A program made the translations under genes and the position numbers. This document shows positions 8,290 to 18,123 of a stretch of DNA of 47,497 bases, piece by piece. The notes under the pieces were generated by a model that worked only from the letters and a program-made list of their open reading frames with translations, ran no database searches and was not told the DNA's origin. The DNA lies in contig JAMLJD010000030.1 of the NCBI GenBank assembly GCA_023953775.1, positions 1-47,497 on the forward strand, in the 5' to 3' direction. The DNA comes from Rhizobiaceae bacterium (GTDB lineage: Bacteria; Pseudomonadota; Alphaproteobacteria; Rhizobiales; Rhizobiaceae). How positions within the stretch are numbered: the stretch's first letter is position 1; every line of letters starts with the position of its first letter.

Positions 8290-9213
8290 ATGGTGCAGCG
8301 CGCCGTGGCGCAGGAGGCTGTGCATGCCTTGCGCCGGGAAATCGCCAGGATCGAAGGCAGGCTGCCGGAACGGTTCGCCGCGGGGCCTTCGGCTGACGGC
8401 AAGTCGGGCGATGAGGTGTTTGTACGCCGCAGCGGCCTCGCCGAAGGCGGTCTCCTTGCGACGGGCGCCCCCCGTCTCGACGAGGCGCTTGGCGGCGGCC
8501 TGTCTTACGCGGCGCTGACCGAGATTCATGGCCGGGAGACGCGTGATGCCGGCGCGGTGGCCGGTTTCGCGCTGGGGCTGGTGTCGCTTGCCCTCAGGCG
8601 AAAGCCGGGTCCCTTGCTGTGGGTCGCGGCAGGCGACATGTTCGATGAAGCCGGCAAACCTTATGCCCCCGGCATGGCCGGTCGCTTCGGCATCCCGCCC
8701 CAGGCGCTGCTCACGGCAACGGCTCGCCGGCTGGAGGATGCGTTCTGGGTCGCCGAGGAGGCCGCCGCGCAGGCTTCGCTCGGAGCGGTGGTGCTCGAGG
8801 TGCGCGGAGCGCCGCGAAAGCTCGACCTGACGGCGACGCAGCGTCTCCACCACCGCGCTGCCGGAGCCGCCAGGCCGGTATTCCTCCTGCGTGAGGCCGG
8901 ACATCCCGAGCCGACCGCTGCACCCGTCCGCCTTGTCGTCTCGCCTGCCCCCGCCGGCAGGCGGCGGACGGTTTCGGGTCCTCTGACGGGTTCCATCGGT
9001 CCGCCGGCCTTCACGGTCCTAATTTCTCGCAGCCGCACCGCCATTGCGCGAACAGTCACACTGGAATGGAACCGGAATGAATGCCTCTTCCACGAAAGGC
9101 CCCGCATCGCCGCCGGCAGGCAGGATCATGGCGCTATGGTTTCCTCACCTGGCAACCGATCGCATCCTGCGGGCCAGGCTGGGGCGGTTCTGGCGTTTGG
9201 AGACGTCGCATGA
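8290..9213 (+). CDS. imuA: ImuA, translesion mutasome accessory protein (RecA/SulA-like)
   Basis: A 307-residue homologue of ImuA, needed with ImuB and DnaE2 for damage-induced mutagenesis. The protein has the family N-terminal helix (AVHALRREIARIEGR), then a degenerate RecA-like core beginning LLATGAPRLDEALGGGLSY (about residues 56-74) without a true Walker A, and a GPLLWVA beta strand. The ATG at 8290 lies 24 bases past the LexA box. The 3' end overlaps imuB in another frame for 137 bases, so its last 45 or so residues (rich in R, S and G) are constrained by imuB coding and look non-conserved. Confidence 0.85.
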   Translation: MVQRAVAQEAVHALRREIARIEGRLPERFAAGPSADGKSGDEVFVRRSGLAEGGLLATGAPRLDEALGGGLSYAALTEIHGRETRDAGAVAGFALGLVSLALRRKPGPLLWVAAGDMFDEAGKPYAPGMAGRFGIPPQALLTATARRLEDAFWVAEEAAAQASLGAVVLEVRGAPRKLDLTATQRLHHRAAGAARPVFLLREAGHPEPTAAPVRLVVSPAPAGRRRTVSGPLTGSIGPPAFTVLISRSRTAIARTVTLEWNRNECLFHERPRIAAGRQDHGAMVSSPGNRSHPAGQAGAVLAFGDVA

Positions 9214-10681
9214 CCGAAACTCCGGCACCCTGCCGATCGTCGTCAGTCATCGCGAAGACAACACCCAGCGCGTTCATGCCCTTGATGAACAGGCCGCCGC
9301 TCTGGGTCTAAGACGGGGAATGGGCATCGCGGATGCCCGCGCCATGCATCCCTCGATCGAGATTGTCGAAGCCGACCCGGGAGCCGACCGGCGAATGCTC
9401 GAGGCCCTTGCCGATTGGTGTGATCGTTACACGCCGCTGGTCGCCGTCGACGGAACCGACGGTCTTTTCCTCGACATAGCCGGCTGCGCGCATCTGTTCG
9501 GCGGCGAAGAGGCGATGCTTTCCGACGCGGCCGGCCGTCTCGTCGCGCAGGGTTTCGACGCCCGCGGCGGTATCGCGTCGACGCCTGGAGCGGCATGGGC
9601 AGCGGCGCGCTACGGGTTGCCTCCCGTTCCGCCCGGCGCCGAGGCCGCGATGCTGGCGCCGCTGCGCCTCTCCGCCCTGAGGCTTGAGCCCGCGACGCAA
9701 GCCGGGCTGGAGAGCGTCGGGTTGAGAACGGTCGGGCCGGTCATCGCGACCCCCCGCGCGCCGCTGGCGCGGCGATTCGGCAAGGCCTTGATCTGGCGGA
9801 TCGATCAGGCGCTCGGCCATGTCGACGAACCGATTTCGCCACGGCTCGGCGTGCCGCAGCTTTCGGTCGAGCGAATCCTGGCCGAACCAGTGTCCAGGCT
9901 CGAGGATGTCGAGCGGCTTCTGCTCATGCTTGCCATATCTCTCAAGTCTGATCTCGAACGCCGCGGCGAAGGCGCGCGCGAGTTGCAGCTCTCGCTTTTC
10001 CGCGTCGACGGCGCGGTAAGCCGCATCGCCGTAGGCGCCACGCGGCCGGTCCGCGACCCGGCTTCCATCGGAAGGCTGTTCCGCGAAAAGCTGGCGGCAT
10101 GCGGCGACGACATCGACGCCGGCTTCGGTTTCGATCTCGTCCGCCTGGCCGTTCTTTCCGCCGGCCCTTTCGATGCCGCACAGGCCGACCTCGTCGCCGG
10201 ATCTCCGGACGGATGGGGCGACATGGCCTTTTTCGCGGACAGGCTGCGCGCCAGGCTCGGGGAGGATGCGGTGCTGCAGGCAATGATGGTGGAAAGCCAT
10301 CTTCCGGAGCGCGCTGTCCGCGACGTCCCCTTCGATGCCGCGACGGTGAAGAATGCGCACCCGATGGAAGGCGCGAAGGATCCGGCATGTGCGGAGCGGC
10401 CGATCCGTCTTTTCACGCGTCCCGAGCCGGTCGCCGTCACCGCGGAAGTGCCCGACGGGCCTCCTGCCTGGTTCCGGTGGCGGCGCGTATCCTACCGCGT
10501 TGCCCGTGCCGAGGGGCCGGAGCGGATCGCGCCGGAATGGTGGCGCGACGATTGCAGCCTGAAGACCCGCGACTATTTCCGCATCGAAGACGAGGAAGGC
10601 CGCCGCTACTGGCTCTACCGTGAGGGCTTCTACGGCGCGGCGGACCCACCGGACTGGTTCGTGCACGGTGTCTTCGCATGA
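9077..10681 (+). CDS. imuB: ImuB, catalytically inactive Y-family DNA polymerase
   Basis: A 534-residue Y-family polymerase relative that bridges DnaE2 and the replication clamp in the SOS mutasome. The N terminus ([18 protein letters not shown]) lacks the aspartate-rich DxDxFF site of active polymerases, as known for ImuB. The little-finger region has [10 protein letters not shown] (about residue 315), whose QLSLF resembles a beta-clamp motif but also fits the normal strand. The C-terminal [20 protein letters not shown] segment is characteristic. I chose ATG 9077 (preceded by GGAACCGGA); a TTG at 9044 and ATG 9128 are alternatives. It ends in an ATGA overlap with dnaE2. Confidence 0.9.
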   Translation: MNASSTKGPASPPAGRIMALWFPHLATDRILRARLGRFWRLETSHDRNSGTLPIVVSHREDNTQRVHALDEQAAALGLRRGMGIADARAMHPSIEIVEADPGADRRMLEALADWCDRYTPLVAVDGTDGLFLDIAGCAHLFGGEEAMLSDAAGRLVAQGFDARGGIASTPGAAWAAARYGLPPVPPGAEAAMLAPLRLSALRLEPATQAGLESVGLRTVGPVIATPRAPLARRFGKALIWRIDQALGHVDEPISPRLGVPQLSVERILAEPVSRLEDVERLLLMLAISLKSDLERRGEGARELQLSLFRVDGAVSRIAVGATRPVRDPASIGRLFREKLAACGDDIDAGFGFDLVRLAVLSAGPFDAAQADLVAGSPDGWGDMAFFADRLRARLGEDAVLQAMMVESHLPERAVRDVPFDAATVKNAHPMEGAKDPACAERPIRLFTRPEPVAVTAEVPDGPPAWFRWRRVSYRVARAEGPERIAPEWWRDDCSLKTRDYFRIEDEEGRRYWLYREGFYGAADPPDWFVHGVFA

Positions 10682-13600
10682 CCCGGAAAGAGCCTCCCGC
10701 CTATGTCGAGCTTGCCGCCCGGTCGAACTTCTCCTTTCTGCGCGGTGCATCGAGCCCGGAAGAGCTGGTCGTTTCGGCATGTCTTCTCGGCCATGCGGGA
10801 GTGGGCATCGCGGACTGCAACACGGTCGCCGGTGTCGTGCGGGCGTGGAGCCAGTCGAAACATGTGAAGGCCCCGGAGGAGTCGGAACCGGTCCGGTTTC
10901 CCTTTTATCCCGGCTGCCGGCTTGTCTTCGCCGACGGCACGCCGGACGTGATCGCCTATCCCCGGGACCGGAAGGGTTGGGGCCATCTGTGCCGGCTGCT
11001 GACCCGGGCCAACATGCGCTCGGAAAGCGACAAGGGCGCGCCGGCACTTTATCGCGACGATCTTCTCGAATGGGGCGAGCGCATGTCGCTTGCCGTGATG
11101 CCCCTGCTTTCGCCCGGCGCTGCGGACCAGCTCGGATTTCTCCATCTCATGCGCGATCGTTTCGGCGACGCGATCTGGCTTGCCGCGGCGCCGGCCCATG
11201 ACGGCAATGACCGGTTCCGGATCGAGCAGGCTGCGGGTCTGGCGACGGCGGCGCGGCTTCGCATGATGGCCGTCAACGATGTGCTCTACCATGCAGGCGA
11301 AAGACGCCCGCTTCAGGATGTCCTGACCGCGATCCGTCTCGGAACCACGGTTGCCGGGGCAGGGTTCGGCCTCGCGGCCAACGCGGAGCGTCATCTCAAG
11401 CCGGCCACCGAGATGGCGCGGCTTTTTCGTGGGCATCCCGAGGCGATCGCCGAAACCCTACGGTTCGCCGAAACCCTCGAATTCTCGCTCGGTCAGTTGA
11501 GCCACAACTATCCCGAAGAGACCACCACGCCCGGGGCTGATCCCCAGGCCGAACTGGAACGATTGACCTGGGAGGGTGCGCGAAAGCGCTATCCGCAAGG
11601 TCTTCCGGAAGGCCTGACCGACAGTATTCGTCACGAGCTGGGCATCATCGCGCAGAAGGATTATGCGCGCTACTTTCTCACCGTCCATGACATCGTCATG
11701 TTCGCGCGCTCGGAGGGAATTCTGTGCCAGGGTCGCGGCTCGGCCGCCAATTCCGTGGTCTGCTACTGCCTTGGCATCACCGAAGTCGATCCCAGGCTCA
11801 CCCAGCTTCTGTTCGAGCGTTTCGTGTCCACCGAGAGAGACGAGCCGCCCGATATCGACGTCGATTTCGAACACGAGCGTCGTGACGAGGTCATTGCCTA
11901 TATCTACCGGAAATACAGCGAGACGCGCACAGCACTCGCCGCTTCGGTGGTCACCTATCGCGGCCGCTCCGCCATGCGCGAGACCGCCAAGGCCATGGGC
12001 CTGTCGGACGATGTCCAGACCGCATTGTCGGGCTCGATATGGGGCTGGTCGACGTCACGGCTGGGAGACAAGGAGGCTCGGGCCGGCGGGCTCGACCGCG
12101 AACACCCCGCCACGAAGCTCGTCATGGACCGCGCCAACGAGATCATGGGGTTTCCTCGACACCTGTCGCAGCATGTCGGCGGGTTCGTAATCACCCGGGA
12201 CCGGCTCGACGAAATCGTCCCGATCGTCAAGACGGCGATGGACGACCGCAAGATGGTCGAATGGGACAAGGACGATCTCGACGCCGTCGGCCTCATCAAG
12301 GTCGATGTCCTTGCGCTCGGCATGCTGTCATGCCTGAAGCGCGCCTTCGACCTCGTCGACCGGCACTATGGCGTCAAGGACGAGAATGGAATGCCGCTGA
12401 CCTTGGATACGATCCCGAAGGAGGATCCACGAGTCTACGACATGATCTGTCGGGCCGACACACTCGGCGTCTTCCAGATCGAAAGCCGCGCACAGATGTC
12501 CATGCTGCCGCGGCTGAAACCGCGCCGGTTCTACGATCTCGTCATCGAGGTCGCCATTGTGCGTCCCGGTCCCATTCAGGGCGACATGGTCCACCCCTAT
12601 CTTCGCCGCCGCGAGGGCAAGGAACCGGTCGACTATCCGAGCCCGGAAATACGCGGCATTCTGGAGAGAACGCTCGGCGTGCCGCTCTTCCAGGAGCAGG
12701 CCATGAAGATCGCCATCGATGCCGGCGGCTTCACGCCGGGAGAGGCCGACCAGCTTCGCCGGGCGATGGCGACGTTCCGGCGCAACGGCACCATTCACAA
12801 CTATCGCGACAAGCTCATCACCGGCATGGTCGCCAAAGGCTATGACAGGCAGTTCGCCGAACGATGCTTCAAGCAGATCGAGGGGTTCGGCGATTACGGT
12901 TTTCCCGAAAGCCATGCCGCGTCCTTCGCACTGCTGGTCTATGCCTCCTGCTGGTTCAAGGCTTTCTACCCGGATGTCTTCTGCGCCGCGATCCTCAATT
13001 CCCAGCCCATGGGATTCTATGCGCCGGCACAGCTCGTGCGCGACGCCCGGGAGCACGGCATCGAAATCCGGCCGGTCGACGTCAATTTCTCGAACTGGGA
13101 CTGCACGCTCGAGCAGGCGCCGTTCGATCCTGATCAGATGGAGGCCCGCCATCGCGAAATGCGTGAAGTCATTCAAAGCCGCCATGCCGTCAGGCTTGGT
13201 CTCCGACAGGTCAAGGGCCTGGCGAAAGACGACGTCGAAAGACTGATGGCAATGCGCAAGGGCGGTTATCGAACGGTGCATGAGGTCTGGCTGCGCGCGG
13301 GCCTTGCGGTGGATGACATGGAGAAGCTCGCCAATGCCGACGCTTTTCGCTCTCTCGGCCTCGACCGGCGAGCGGCACTCTGGGCGGTCCGCGCGCTGGA
13401 CCGCACGAAGGCGCTCGAACGCCTCCCCCTTTTCGAGCAGCCGGAACTGCCTCCGCGCGATCTGGAGCCGGCGGTCCGGCTTCCGCCGATGCCGCTTGGC
13501 GAACACGTGATCCACGACTATCGCGCGCTCAGCCTCTCGTTGAAGGCACATCCGGTTTCCTTCATGCGCAATCGTCTGGACAGAGACGGCGTCACGCCCA

Positions 13601-14064
13601 ACGCGTTGCTCGCATCGATACCCAACGGGCGGCGTGTCTCGGTCTCCGGTCTGGTCCTCGTTCGGCAGCGACCCGGCAAGGGCAACGCGATCTTTCTGAC
13701 CCTCGAGGATGAAGGCGGCATCGCCAACATCATCGTCTGGGCCAGGAAGTTCGAGCGCTTCCGGCCGGTCATCATGGGCGGGCGATGCATCAGGGTCGGT
13801 GGACGCCTGCAGTCGGAATCCGGCGTCGTCCACATCGTCGCCGATGAAATGGAGGATATCTCTGCCTGGCTCGCTGTCCTTTGCGAGGACGCTCCGGTGA
13901 TCGAAAGCCGCGCTCGCGGCGACGAGGCGACCGGTGGCAGCGCCGATCCCAGGGGTCTGCCCCGACGCAGATCCGCCTCCGATACGGCTGCTGCGACAGA
14001 AAAGGCGAGGGTGCTTTCCCGAAACGCAAACACGGCCATGCCGAAAGGCCGCAATTTTCATTGA
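10678..14064 (+). CDS. dnaE2: Error-prone DNA polymerase DnaE2
   Basis: A 1128-residue C-family polymerase that performs SOS-induced translesion synthesis with ImuA and ImuB. The order is a PHP domain from the N terminus ([19 protein letters not shown]), then the polymerase core with catalytic aspartates in [12 protein letters not shown] (about residues 389-400) and in [12 protein letters not shown] (near 540). Next comes the KMVEWDKDD to [12 protein letters not shown] fingers region, and an OB fold near residues 985-1060 ([20 protein letters not shown]). Length agrees with rhizobial DnaE2. The start overlaps the imuB stop (ATGA), so translation is coupled. The C-terminal 60 residues are basic and probably disordered. 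Confidence 0.96.
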   Translation: MTRKEPPAYVELAARSNFSFLRGASSPEELVVSACLLGHAGVGIADCNTVAGVVRAWSQSKHVKAPEESEPVRFPFYPGCRLVFADGTPDVIAYPRDRKGWGHLCRLLTRANMRSESDKGAPALYRDDLLEWGERMSLAVMPLLSPGAADQLGFLHLMRDRFGDAIWLAAAPAHDGNDRFRIEQAAGLATAARLRMMAVNDVLYHAGERRPLQDVLTAIRLGTTVAGAGFGLAANAERHLKPATEMARLFRGHPEAIAETLRFAETLEFSLGQLSHNYPEETTTPGADPQAELERLTWEGARKRYPQGLPEGLTDSIRHELGIIAQKDYARYFLTVHDIVMFARSEGILCQGRGSAANSVVCYCLGITEVDPRLTQLLFERFVSTERDEPPDIDVDFEHERRDEVIAYIYRKYSETRTALAASVVTYRGRSAMRETAKAMGLSDDVQTALSGSIWGWSTSRLGDKEARAGGLDREHPATKLVMDRANEIMGFPRHLSQHVGGFVITRDRLDEIVPIVKTAMDDRKMVEWDKDDLDAVGLIKVDVLALGMLSCLKRAFDLVDRHYGVKDENGMPLTLDTIPKEDPRVYDMICRADTLGVFQIESRAQMSMLPRLKPRRFYDLVIEVAIVRPGPIQGDMVHPYLRRREGKEPVDYPSPEIRGILERTLGVPLFQEQAMKIAIDAGGFTPGEADQLRRAMATFRRNGTIHNYRDKLITGMVAKGYDRQFAERCFKQIEGFGDYGFPESHAASFALLVYASCWFKAFYPDVFCAAILNSQPMGFYAPAQLVRDAREHGIEIRPVDVNFSNWDCTLEQAPFDPDQMEARHREMREVIQSRHAVRLGLRQVKGLAKDDVERLMAMRKGGYRTVHEVWLRAGLAVDDMEKLANADAFRSLGLDRRAALWAVRALDRTKALERLPLFEQPELPPRDLEPAVRLPPMPLGEHVIHDYRALSLSLKAHPVSFMRNRLDRDGVTPNALLASIPNGRRVSVSGLVLVRQRPGKGNAIFLTLEDEGGIANIIVWARKFERFRPVIMGGRCIRVGGRLQSESGVVHIVADEMEDISAWLAVLCEDAPVIESRARGDEATGGSADPRGLPRRRSASDTAAATEKARVLSRNANTAMPKGRNFH

Positions 14065-14096
14065 TGTGCGGCTTTAACTGATGCGCGTCGCACCGG

Positions 14097-14309
14097 TCAG
14101 GACGAGCTCTTTCCATCCTTGGCAAGCCGCCGGGCCTCGGAAGGCAGCATGATCGGAATGCCGTCACGCACCGGATAGGCGAGGCCGGACGCAGCACATG
14201 CGAGTTCGGAGCGCTCCGCATCCCATTTCAGTGGCCCTTTCGACAGCGGACAGACCAGAAGCTCGAGCAGGCGTATGTCGATCTCGGCATTGCGTCCGGG
14301 CGTGTTCAT
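14097..14309 (-). CDS. Trm112 family protein
   Basis: A 70-residue Trm112/UPF0434 protein: [17 protein letters not shown], a central [22 protein letters not shown] and a charged tail. In eukaryotes Trm112 activates methyltransferases; the bacterial role is not settled. Only two cysteines remain of the zinc-ribbon set found in some relatives. It overlaps the stop of the upstream Lon-N-like gene by ATGA, a pairing also seen in other rhizobia. It is convergent with dnaE2. Confidence 0.88.
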   Translation of the reverse strand: MNTPGRNAEIDIRLLELLVCPLSKGPLKWDAERSELACAASGLAYPVRDGIPIMLPSEARRLAKDGKSSS

Positions 14310-14977
14310 TGCAGGCTCGACCCGAAATCGTCCTTGTCGCGCGCCAGCGCCATCTCGGTGATTGCAACCAGCGTCTCCGCCCGCGACTTGAGGTCCGGCG
14401 CCTCCAGCAGCGCCTGCTTTTCAGCCGCGCCATAGGGTGCCATCATCGACAAAGCGTTGACCAAAGTCGCATTGTCGGCACGGCTGACACTTTCCCAGTC
14501 TGCTTCCAGACCGTTCGCCTCGAGATAGGAACGGAATGCCTTGAGCAGTCCCCGCCGGTCGACATCCTCCGCACCCTCTTCCTCGTTCAGGTCCGCCTCG
14601 AATGGCAGGATCCTTGCCTGGCGATAAGGGGTTCTCACTCTCATTTCGGATGCGATTCGAAACCGGCACACGCCCTGCAACGAGATCAGATACCGGCCGT
14701 CGCCGGTTTCCGTCAGCGAGGTGATCCTGCCCAGGCACCCGACCTCGCACAATTCGGGTTCGCCATCTTTCCGCGTCCGGCCGTCGAGACGCGGCTGGAC
14801 CATGCCGATCAGCCGGGATCCTGCGAACCCGTCATCGATCATCTGCAGGTAGCGCGGCTCGAAGATGTTCAGCGGCAGGCGCCCCGATGGCAAAAGCAGC
14901 GCGGCTGACAGCGGGAACACCGGCACCGTCTCCGGCAGGTCCTGTCCCGAACGATAGAGCGCATTTCCGACACGCAC
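14306..14977 (-). CDS. LON peptidase substrate-binding domain protein
   Basis: A 223-residue protein consisting of a Lon N-terminal (substrate-binding) domain without the AAA+ or protease parts. Conserved pieces are [29 protein letters not shown] (around residues 18-46), [23 protein letters not shown], and a helical C-terminal half. The exact role of stand-alone Lon-N proteins is unknown; binding unfolded peptides is a guess from the domain. It starts at GTG (14975-14977) with GGAG eight bases upstream, and overlaps Trm112 by ATGA. Confidence 0.88.
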   Translation of the reverse strand: MRVGNALYRSGQDLPETVPVFPLSAALLLPSGRLPLNIFEPRYLQMIDDGFAGSRLIGMVQPRLDGRTRKDGEPELCEVGCLGRITSLTETGDGRYLISLQGVCRFRIASEMRVRTPYRQARILPFEADLNEEEGAEDVDRRGLLKAFRSYLEANGLEADWESVSRADNATLVNALSMMAPYGAAEKQALLEAPDLKSRAETLVAITEMALARDKDDFGSSLQ

Positions 14978-15051
14978 GACGTCACTCCATTGGCGCCCAC
15001 ACTATCAATCTGGGGCCGGTCGGCGCAAACTCAATGGAATGCGGCCGACAA

Positions 15052-16026
15052 TCAGGAGAAAAGCAGCGAGGACAGTTTCCTCCGCGCTGCGAGGGTCGCT
15101 TCATCGGTTGGCCCCCAGGCTTCGAAGAACTTGATCAATTGCGCCTTGGCGCCATCATCGTTCCACGACCGGTCGGCCTTGACGATCGCCAGCAGGCTGT
15201 CCGCCGCTGCTGCCCTGTCGCCGCCCGCATTCTGGATCAGAGCCAGGTCGAACCGGGCCTGATGGTCCTTCGGGTCGGCGGCGATCCGCTGCTCCAGCTC
15301 CCGCGCGTCGCCAAGTCCGGAAACCTGGCCGGCGAGGTCCATCTTCGCCTGCACGGCCGCGATCGGCGGCGACTCCTTCTTCCCTTCGGGCGCGCGAGCC
15401 AGGACCTCGGCCGCCTGTTCCGCATGGCCGGCTTCGAACAGCAGATCGGCCAGGCCGCCGAGCGCATCCACGTTTTCGGGATCCTGCGCCACCACCGCCT
15501 GGTAGAACTGGGCCGCACCCTGGATATCGCCATTGTCCCGGGCTTCGGCCGCGGCTGCGAGCGCCTCGGCGATCCGGTCCTGTGCGCCGCCGTCGCCTGC
15601 CACCTTGTCGATGAGCTCGCGGATCTGGCTTTCCGGTACCGCGCCCATGAACCCGTCCACAGGTTGACCGTCCTTGAACACGATCACGGCCGGGATCGAC
15701 TGGATACCCATCTGCCCGGCGATCGACGGATGCTCGTCGATGTTCATCTTGACCAGCTTCACCCGTCCGCCGGCTTCCGTGACCGCCTTTTCCAGCGACG
15801 GCGTCAGCTGTTTGCACGGCCCGCACCACGGCGCCCAGAAATCCACCAGAACCGGCTGGTTGCGCGATTCCTGGATCACGTCCTGCGTGAATTGGGCGGT
15901 GGTCGTATCGCGGATGAGATCCGCCATATTGGCGGCGGCCGGTTGCCCTGCGCCCGCATTGTCTCCGAGCTGGATCGTAGCGGAGTAGCCGTCGCCGGCC
16001 GCGTAAGGATTGTCGTCGCGGTTCAT
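15052..16026 (-). CDS. ybbN: Thioredoxin-domain co-chaperone YbbN/CnoX
   Basis: A 324-residue protein with a thioredoxin domain (about residues 38-145) followed by a helical TPR-like tail, the YbbN/CnoX layout. CnoX protects substrates from aggregation and over-oxidation and hands them to GroEL and DnaK. The active site is WCGPCK with C68 and C71, an intact redox pair unlike the inactive site of the E. coli protein. The tail contains AQFYQAVVAQDPENVDALGG-type repeats. It is on the same strand as the deacylase gene upstream (49-bp gap) and the Lon-N-like gene downstream. Confidence 0.92.
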   Translation of the reverse strand: MNRDDNPYAAGDGYSATIQLGDNAGAGQPAAANMADLIRDTTTAQFTQDVIQESRNQPVLVDFWAPWCGPCKQLTPSLEKAVTEAGGRVKLVKMNIDEHPSIAGQMGIQSIPAVIVFKDGQPVDGFMGAVPESQIRELIDKVAGDGGAQDRIAEALAAAAEARDNGDIQGAAQFYQAVVAQDPENVDALGGLADLLFEAGHAEQAAEVLARAPEGKKESPPIAAVQAKMDLAGQVSGLGDARELEQRIAADPKDHQARFDLALIQNAGGDRAAAADSLLAIVKADRSWNDDGAKAQLIKFFEAWGPTDEATLAARRKLSSLLFS

Positions 16027-16075
16027 CGTAATTGTCCCTTCAAGCTGGCGATCGCCCGCGCCAGAAATGTGGCTA

Positions 16076-16573
16076 TCACCCCGCCAGATTCAAGATCACG
16101 GGCTCATGCCCCGTTTCCCTGATGAAGCGCAGCAGGTCGTCGCGTGCGATGGACGTCGTCGCGTCATTGCTCAGCGGATGCGCGTTGATCGTCGCGTTCT
16201 CCATCAATGCCGCATCGATCACCATGGTGACTGTGCCGTCCGCGTCGTTGATGAGACCGAAGACCGTAACGGATCCGGGGCTAACCCCCAACAGCTCCAT
16301 GAGCCGTTCGGAACTGCCGAACGAGACGCGCCCGCTTGCACCAATCACCTTGTGCACGGATTTGAGATCGATTTCGGCATCCTCGGCGACCGTCAGCAGG
16401 AAGTAGCGCCCCTTCTTGTCTTTCAGGAACAGGTTCTTGGTGTGAGCGCCAGGAATCGTCCCGCGCAGCGCCTGCGATTCCTGCACCGTGAAAAGCGGCG
16501 GATGGTCGACCGTCGTCACCGCGATCTGGAGCCTGTCGAGCAGCTGGAAAAGGTCGTTCCGGGTTTTCGGCAT
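16076..16573 (-). CDS. YbaK/ProX-type aminoacyl-tRNA deacylase (Ala-tRNA(Pro) editing)
   Basis: A 165-residue stand-alone member of the YbaK/prolyl-tRNA synthetase-associated editing domain family. It probably hydrolyses mischarged Ala-tRNA(Pro), supplying in trans the editing absent from alphaproteobacterial ProRS. Family segments are TTVDHPPLFTVQESQAL, the catalytic-lysine region GAHTKNLFLKDKKGRYFL, and SFGSSERLMELLGVSPGSVT. MPKTRNDLF at 16573 is taken as start because it opens the conserved domain; two upstream ATG or GTG options lack a ribosome binding site. The tRNA-Gly gene lies upstream on the opposite strand. Confidence 0.88.
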   Translation of the reverse strand: MPKTRNDLFQLLDRLQIAVTTVDHPPLFTVQESQALRGTIPGAHTKNLFLKDKKGRYFLLTVAEDAEIDLKSVHKVIGASGRVSFGSSERLMELLGVSPGSVTVFGLINDADGTVTMVIDAALMENATINAHPLSNDATTSIARDDLLRFIRETGHEPVILNLAG

Positions 16574-16739
16574 GGGCTGTCCGCGATTGGTCGGGGGCAT
16601 TGACGGTTTAGGGATTGATGACCGGTGGCGCAAGGCGAATGCGGCCGATCCGGGGGCCTTGCGACCATCGGATTTCCCTGTTGCATTCGCCGATGCTTTC
16701 GGCCATATAGGCGCGGCTTGCGGCTGGAAAGCCGCGCGA

Positions 16740-16814
16740 GCGGGTGTAGCTCAGGGGTAGAGCACAACCTTGCCAAGGTTGGGGTCGAGGGTTCGAATCC
16801 CTTCGCCCGCTCCA
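16740..16814 (+). tRNA. tRNA-Gly (GCC)
   Basis: A 75-base cloverleaf with encoded CCA. The 7-bp acceptor stem pairs GCGGGTG with CGCCCGC (one G-T wobble); the D arm is GCTC-AGGGGTA-GAGC; the anticodon stem-loop is CAACC-TTGCCAA-GGTTG with anticodon GCC at 16772-16774. The T arm carries GGTTCGAATCC. Discriminator base T precedes CCA at 16812-16814. Reads glycine codons GGC and GGT. Confidence 0.97.
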
Positions 16815-17054
16815 GTTTTCCTTATGATTTCAGTAGCTTGCGAGGATGCCCGGCTTATGCCGGACGGCCCCGCATTGCGTTGGGTCGGCACATCCTGCGG
16901 GCACCTCTCCGCGAACCTGTCGGCGACGACCCGCCTGCAGCCCGGTACACGGCGTTCATCCCTCGGCAATCGGCTGGTTGGACGCTTCGAATCCCCGTGA
17001 GGTCGCCAGAATCGGATGATTCCACTTGGGCGCAAAATGCGATAGCGGAGAGGC

Positions 17055-18104
17055 ATGGCACAGAAGAAAGCCCATGAGGTTGACGGCTGGGCGCGCCGCC
17101 CGGACTGGTCGCACCGCATCATTCTTGTCTACGGGCCGGATCGCGGGCGCGTGTCGGAAGTCGCCGGTATGATCGCTGCGGCGTCCGGCGTTCCGCTCGA
17201 CGACCCCTTCTCCACGATCAAGCTCGATGCCGATGCGATCGAGAAGGAACCAGGTCGCCTGGTCGACGAGGCTCGGACTGTTCCCATGTTTGCCCAAGCA
17301 CGGCTCGTCTGGATACGGGGCGCAGCGAACCAGAAGCCGCTGATCGACGACCTCAGGGATCTGATCGCCACGCCTCCCACCGACGCGTTCATTGTCGTCG
17401 AAGCGGGCGAACTGAAGAAAGGTGCCGGGCTGCGGTCGCTTGTCGAAGGCGGCGGTGGCGCGATGGCCCTGCCGTGCTATGCCGACGACAATCGCGGCAT
17501 CGATGGCCTCATCGACCAGGAGATGACGGCCGCCGGGCTCACGATCGACCTCGAGGCGCGGCGGGTCCTCAAGGCGCGGCTGGGTGGCGACAGGCTCGCC
17601 TCGCGCGGCGAGATTGGCAAGCTGGTCCTCTACGCCCATGGCATGGGCAAGGTGACGGCCGCGGACGTCGTCGCATCGACAGGCGACGTGTCGGGGGATT
17701 CGATCGATCTGGCGGTGGATTCGGTGATGACCGGTCGCCTCGCCGCCTTCGACGCAGCCTTCGCCCGGCTGTCGGCCGAAGCGAACCGGATACCGCAGCT
17801 ACTTGCAGCGGCGATGCGGCAGTTCCAGCAGCTTCAGATGCTCGGCGCGGTGATGGAGAGCGATCGCAAATCGGCCGCCGCTGCCATCGCCGGTGCGCGG
17901 CCCCCGGTGTTCTTTTCACGGCGTGCCACGGTCGAGGCTGCCCTTCAGGTCTGGAAGGCCAAGGACTGCGCCATGGCCCTCGAGCGCCTCAACGACGTCA
18001 TGCTGCAGACGAGGCGCCAGCCGGCGCTTGCCGTTCCGGCCACGCGGCAGGCCTTGCTGGGCCTCGCCGTTCGGGCTGCGCGTAGCGGCCGGACCCGATC
18101 ATAG
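17055..18104 (+). CDS. holA: DNA polymerase III subunit delta
   Basis: A 349-residue clamp-loader subunit that opens the beta clamp during loading. The N-terminal RFC-like module (RIILVYGPDRGRVSEVA, then LDDPFSTIKLDADAI) and the C-terminal collar with RIPQLLAAAMRQFQQL and FFSRRATVEAALQ are typical. No Walker A is expected in delta. It runs convergently with parB, with only 19 bases between the two stops. In several rhizobia leuS and lptE precede holA; here the 240 bases upstream, after the tRNA gene, hold no recognisable gene. Confidence 0.93.
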   Translation: MAQKKAHEVDGWARRPDWSHRIILVYGPDRGRVSEVAGMIAAASGVPLDDPFSTIKLDADAIEKEPGRLVDEARTVPMFAQARLVWIRGAANQKPLIDDLRDLIATPPTDAFIVVEAGELKKGAGLRSLVEGGGGAMALPCYADDNRGIDGLIDQEMTAAGLTIDLEARRVLKARLGGDRLASRGEIGKLVLYAHGMGKVTAADVVASTGDVSGDSIDLAVDSVMTGRLAAFDAAFARLSAEANRIPQLLAAAMRQFQQLQMLGAVMESDRKSAAAAIAGARPPVFFSRRATVEAALQVWKAKDCAMALERLNDVMLQTRRQPALAVPATRQALLGLAVRAARSGRTRS

Positions 18105-18123
18105 TCCCGCTGCACCGGCGGCG

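Noticed and set aside
9308..11047. 579-residue minus-strand ORF opposite imuB and dnaE2
   Set aside because: Antisense shadow of two confidently identified genes, with no recognisable domain.
12328..14061. 577-residue minus-strand ORF opposite dnaE2
   Set aside because: It is a shadow of high-GC third-position usage in dnaE2; composition is arginine, aspartate and glycine-rich with no domain.
16981..17006. T-loop-like TTCGAATCCCC downstream of tRNA-Gly, possible att site or tRNA remnant
   Set aside because: Only about 10 bases match, the surrounding bases cannot form a T stem, and no integrase or island is nearby.
16751..17122. Minus-strand ORF of 123 residues ending GEGIRTLDPNLGKVVLYP
   Set aside because: Its end is the antisense translation of the tRNA-Gly gene, a well-known spurious protein in databases; the rest lacks any family and overlaps the holA start.
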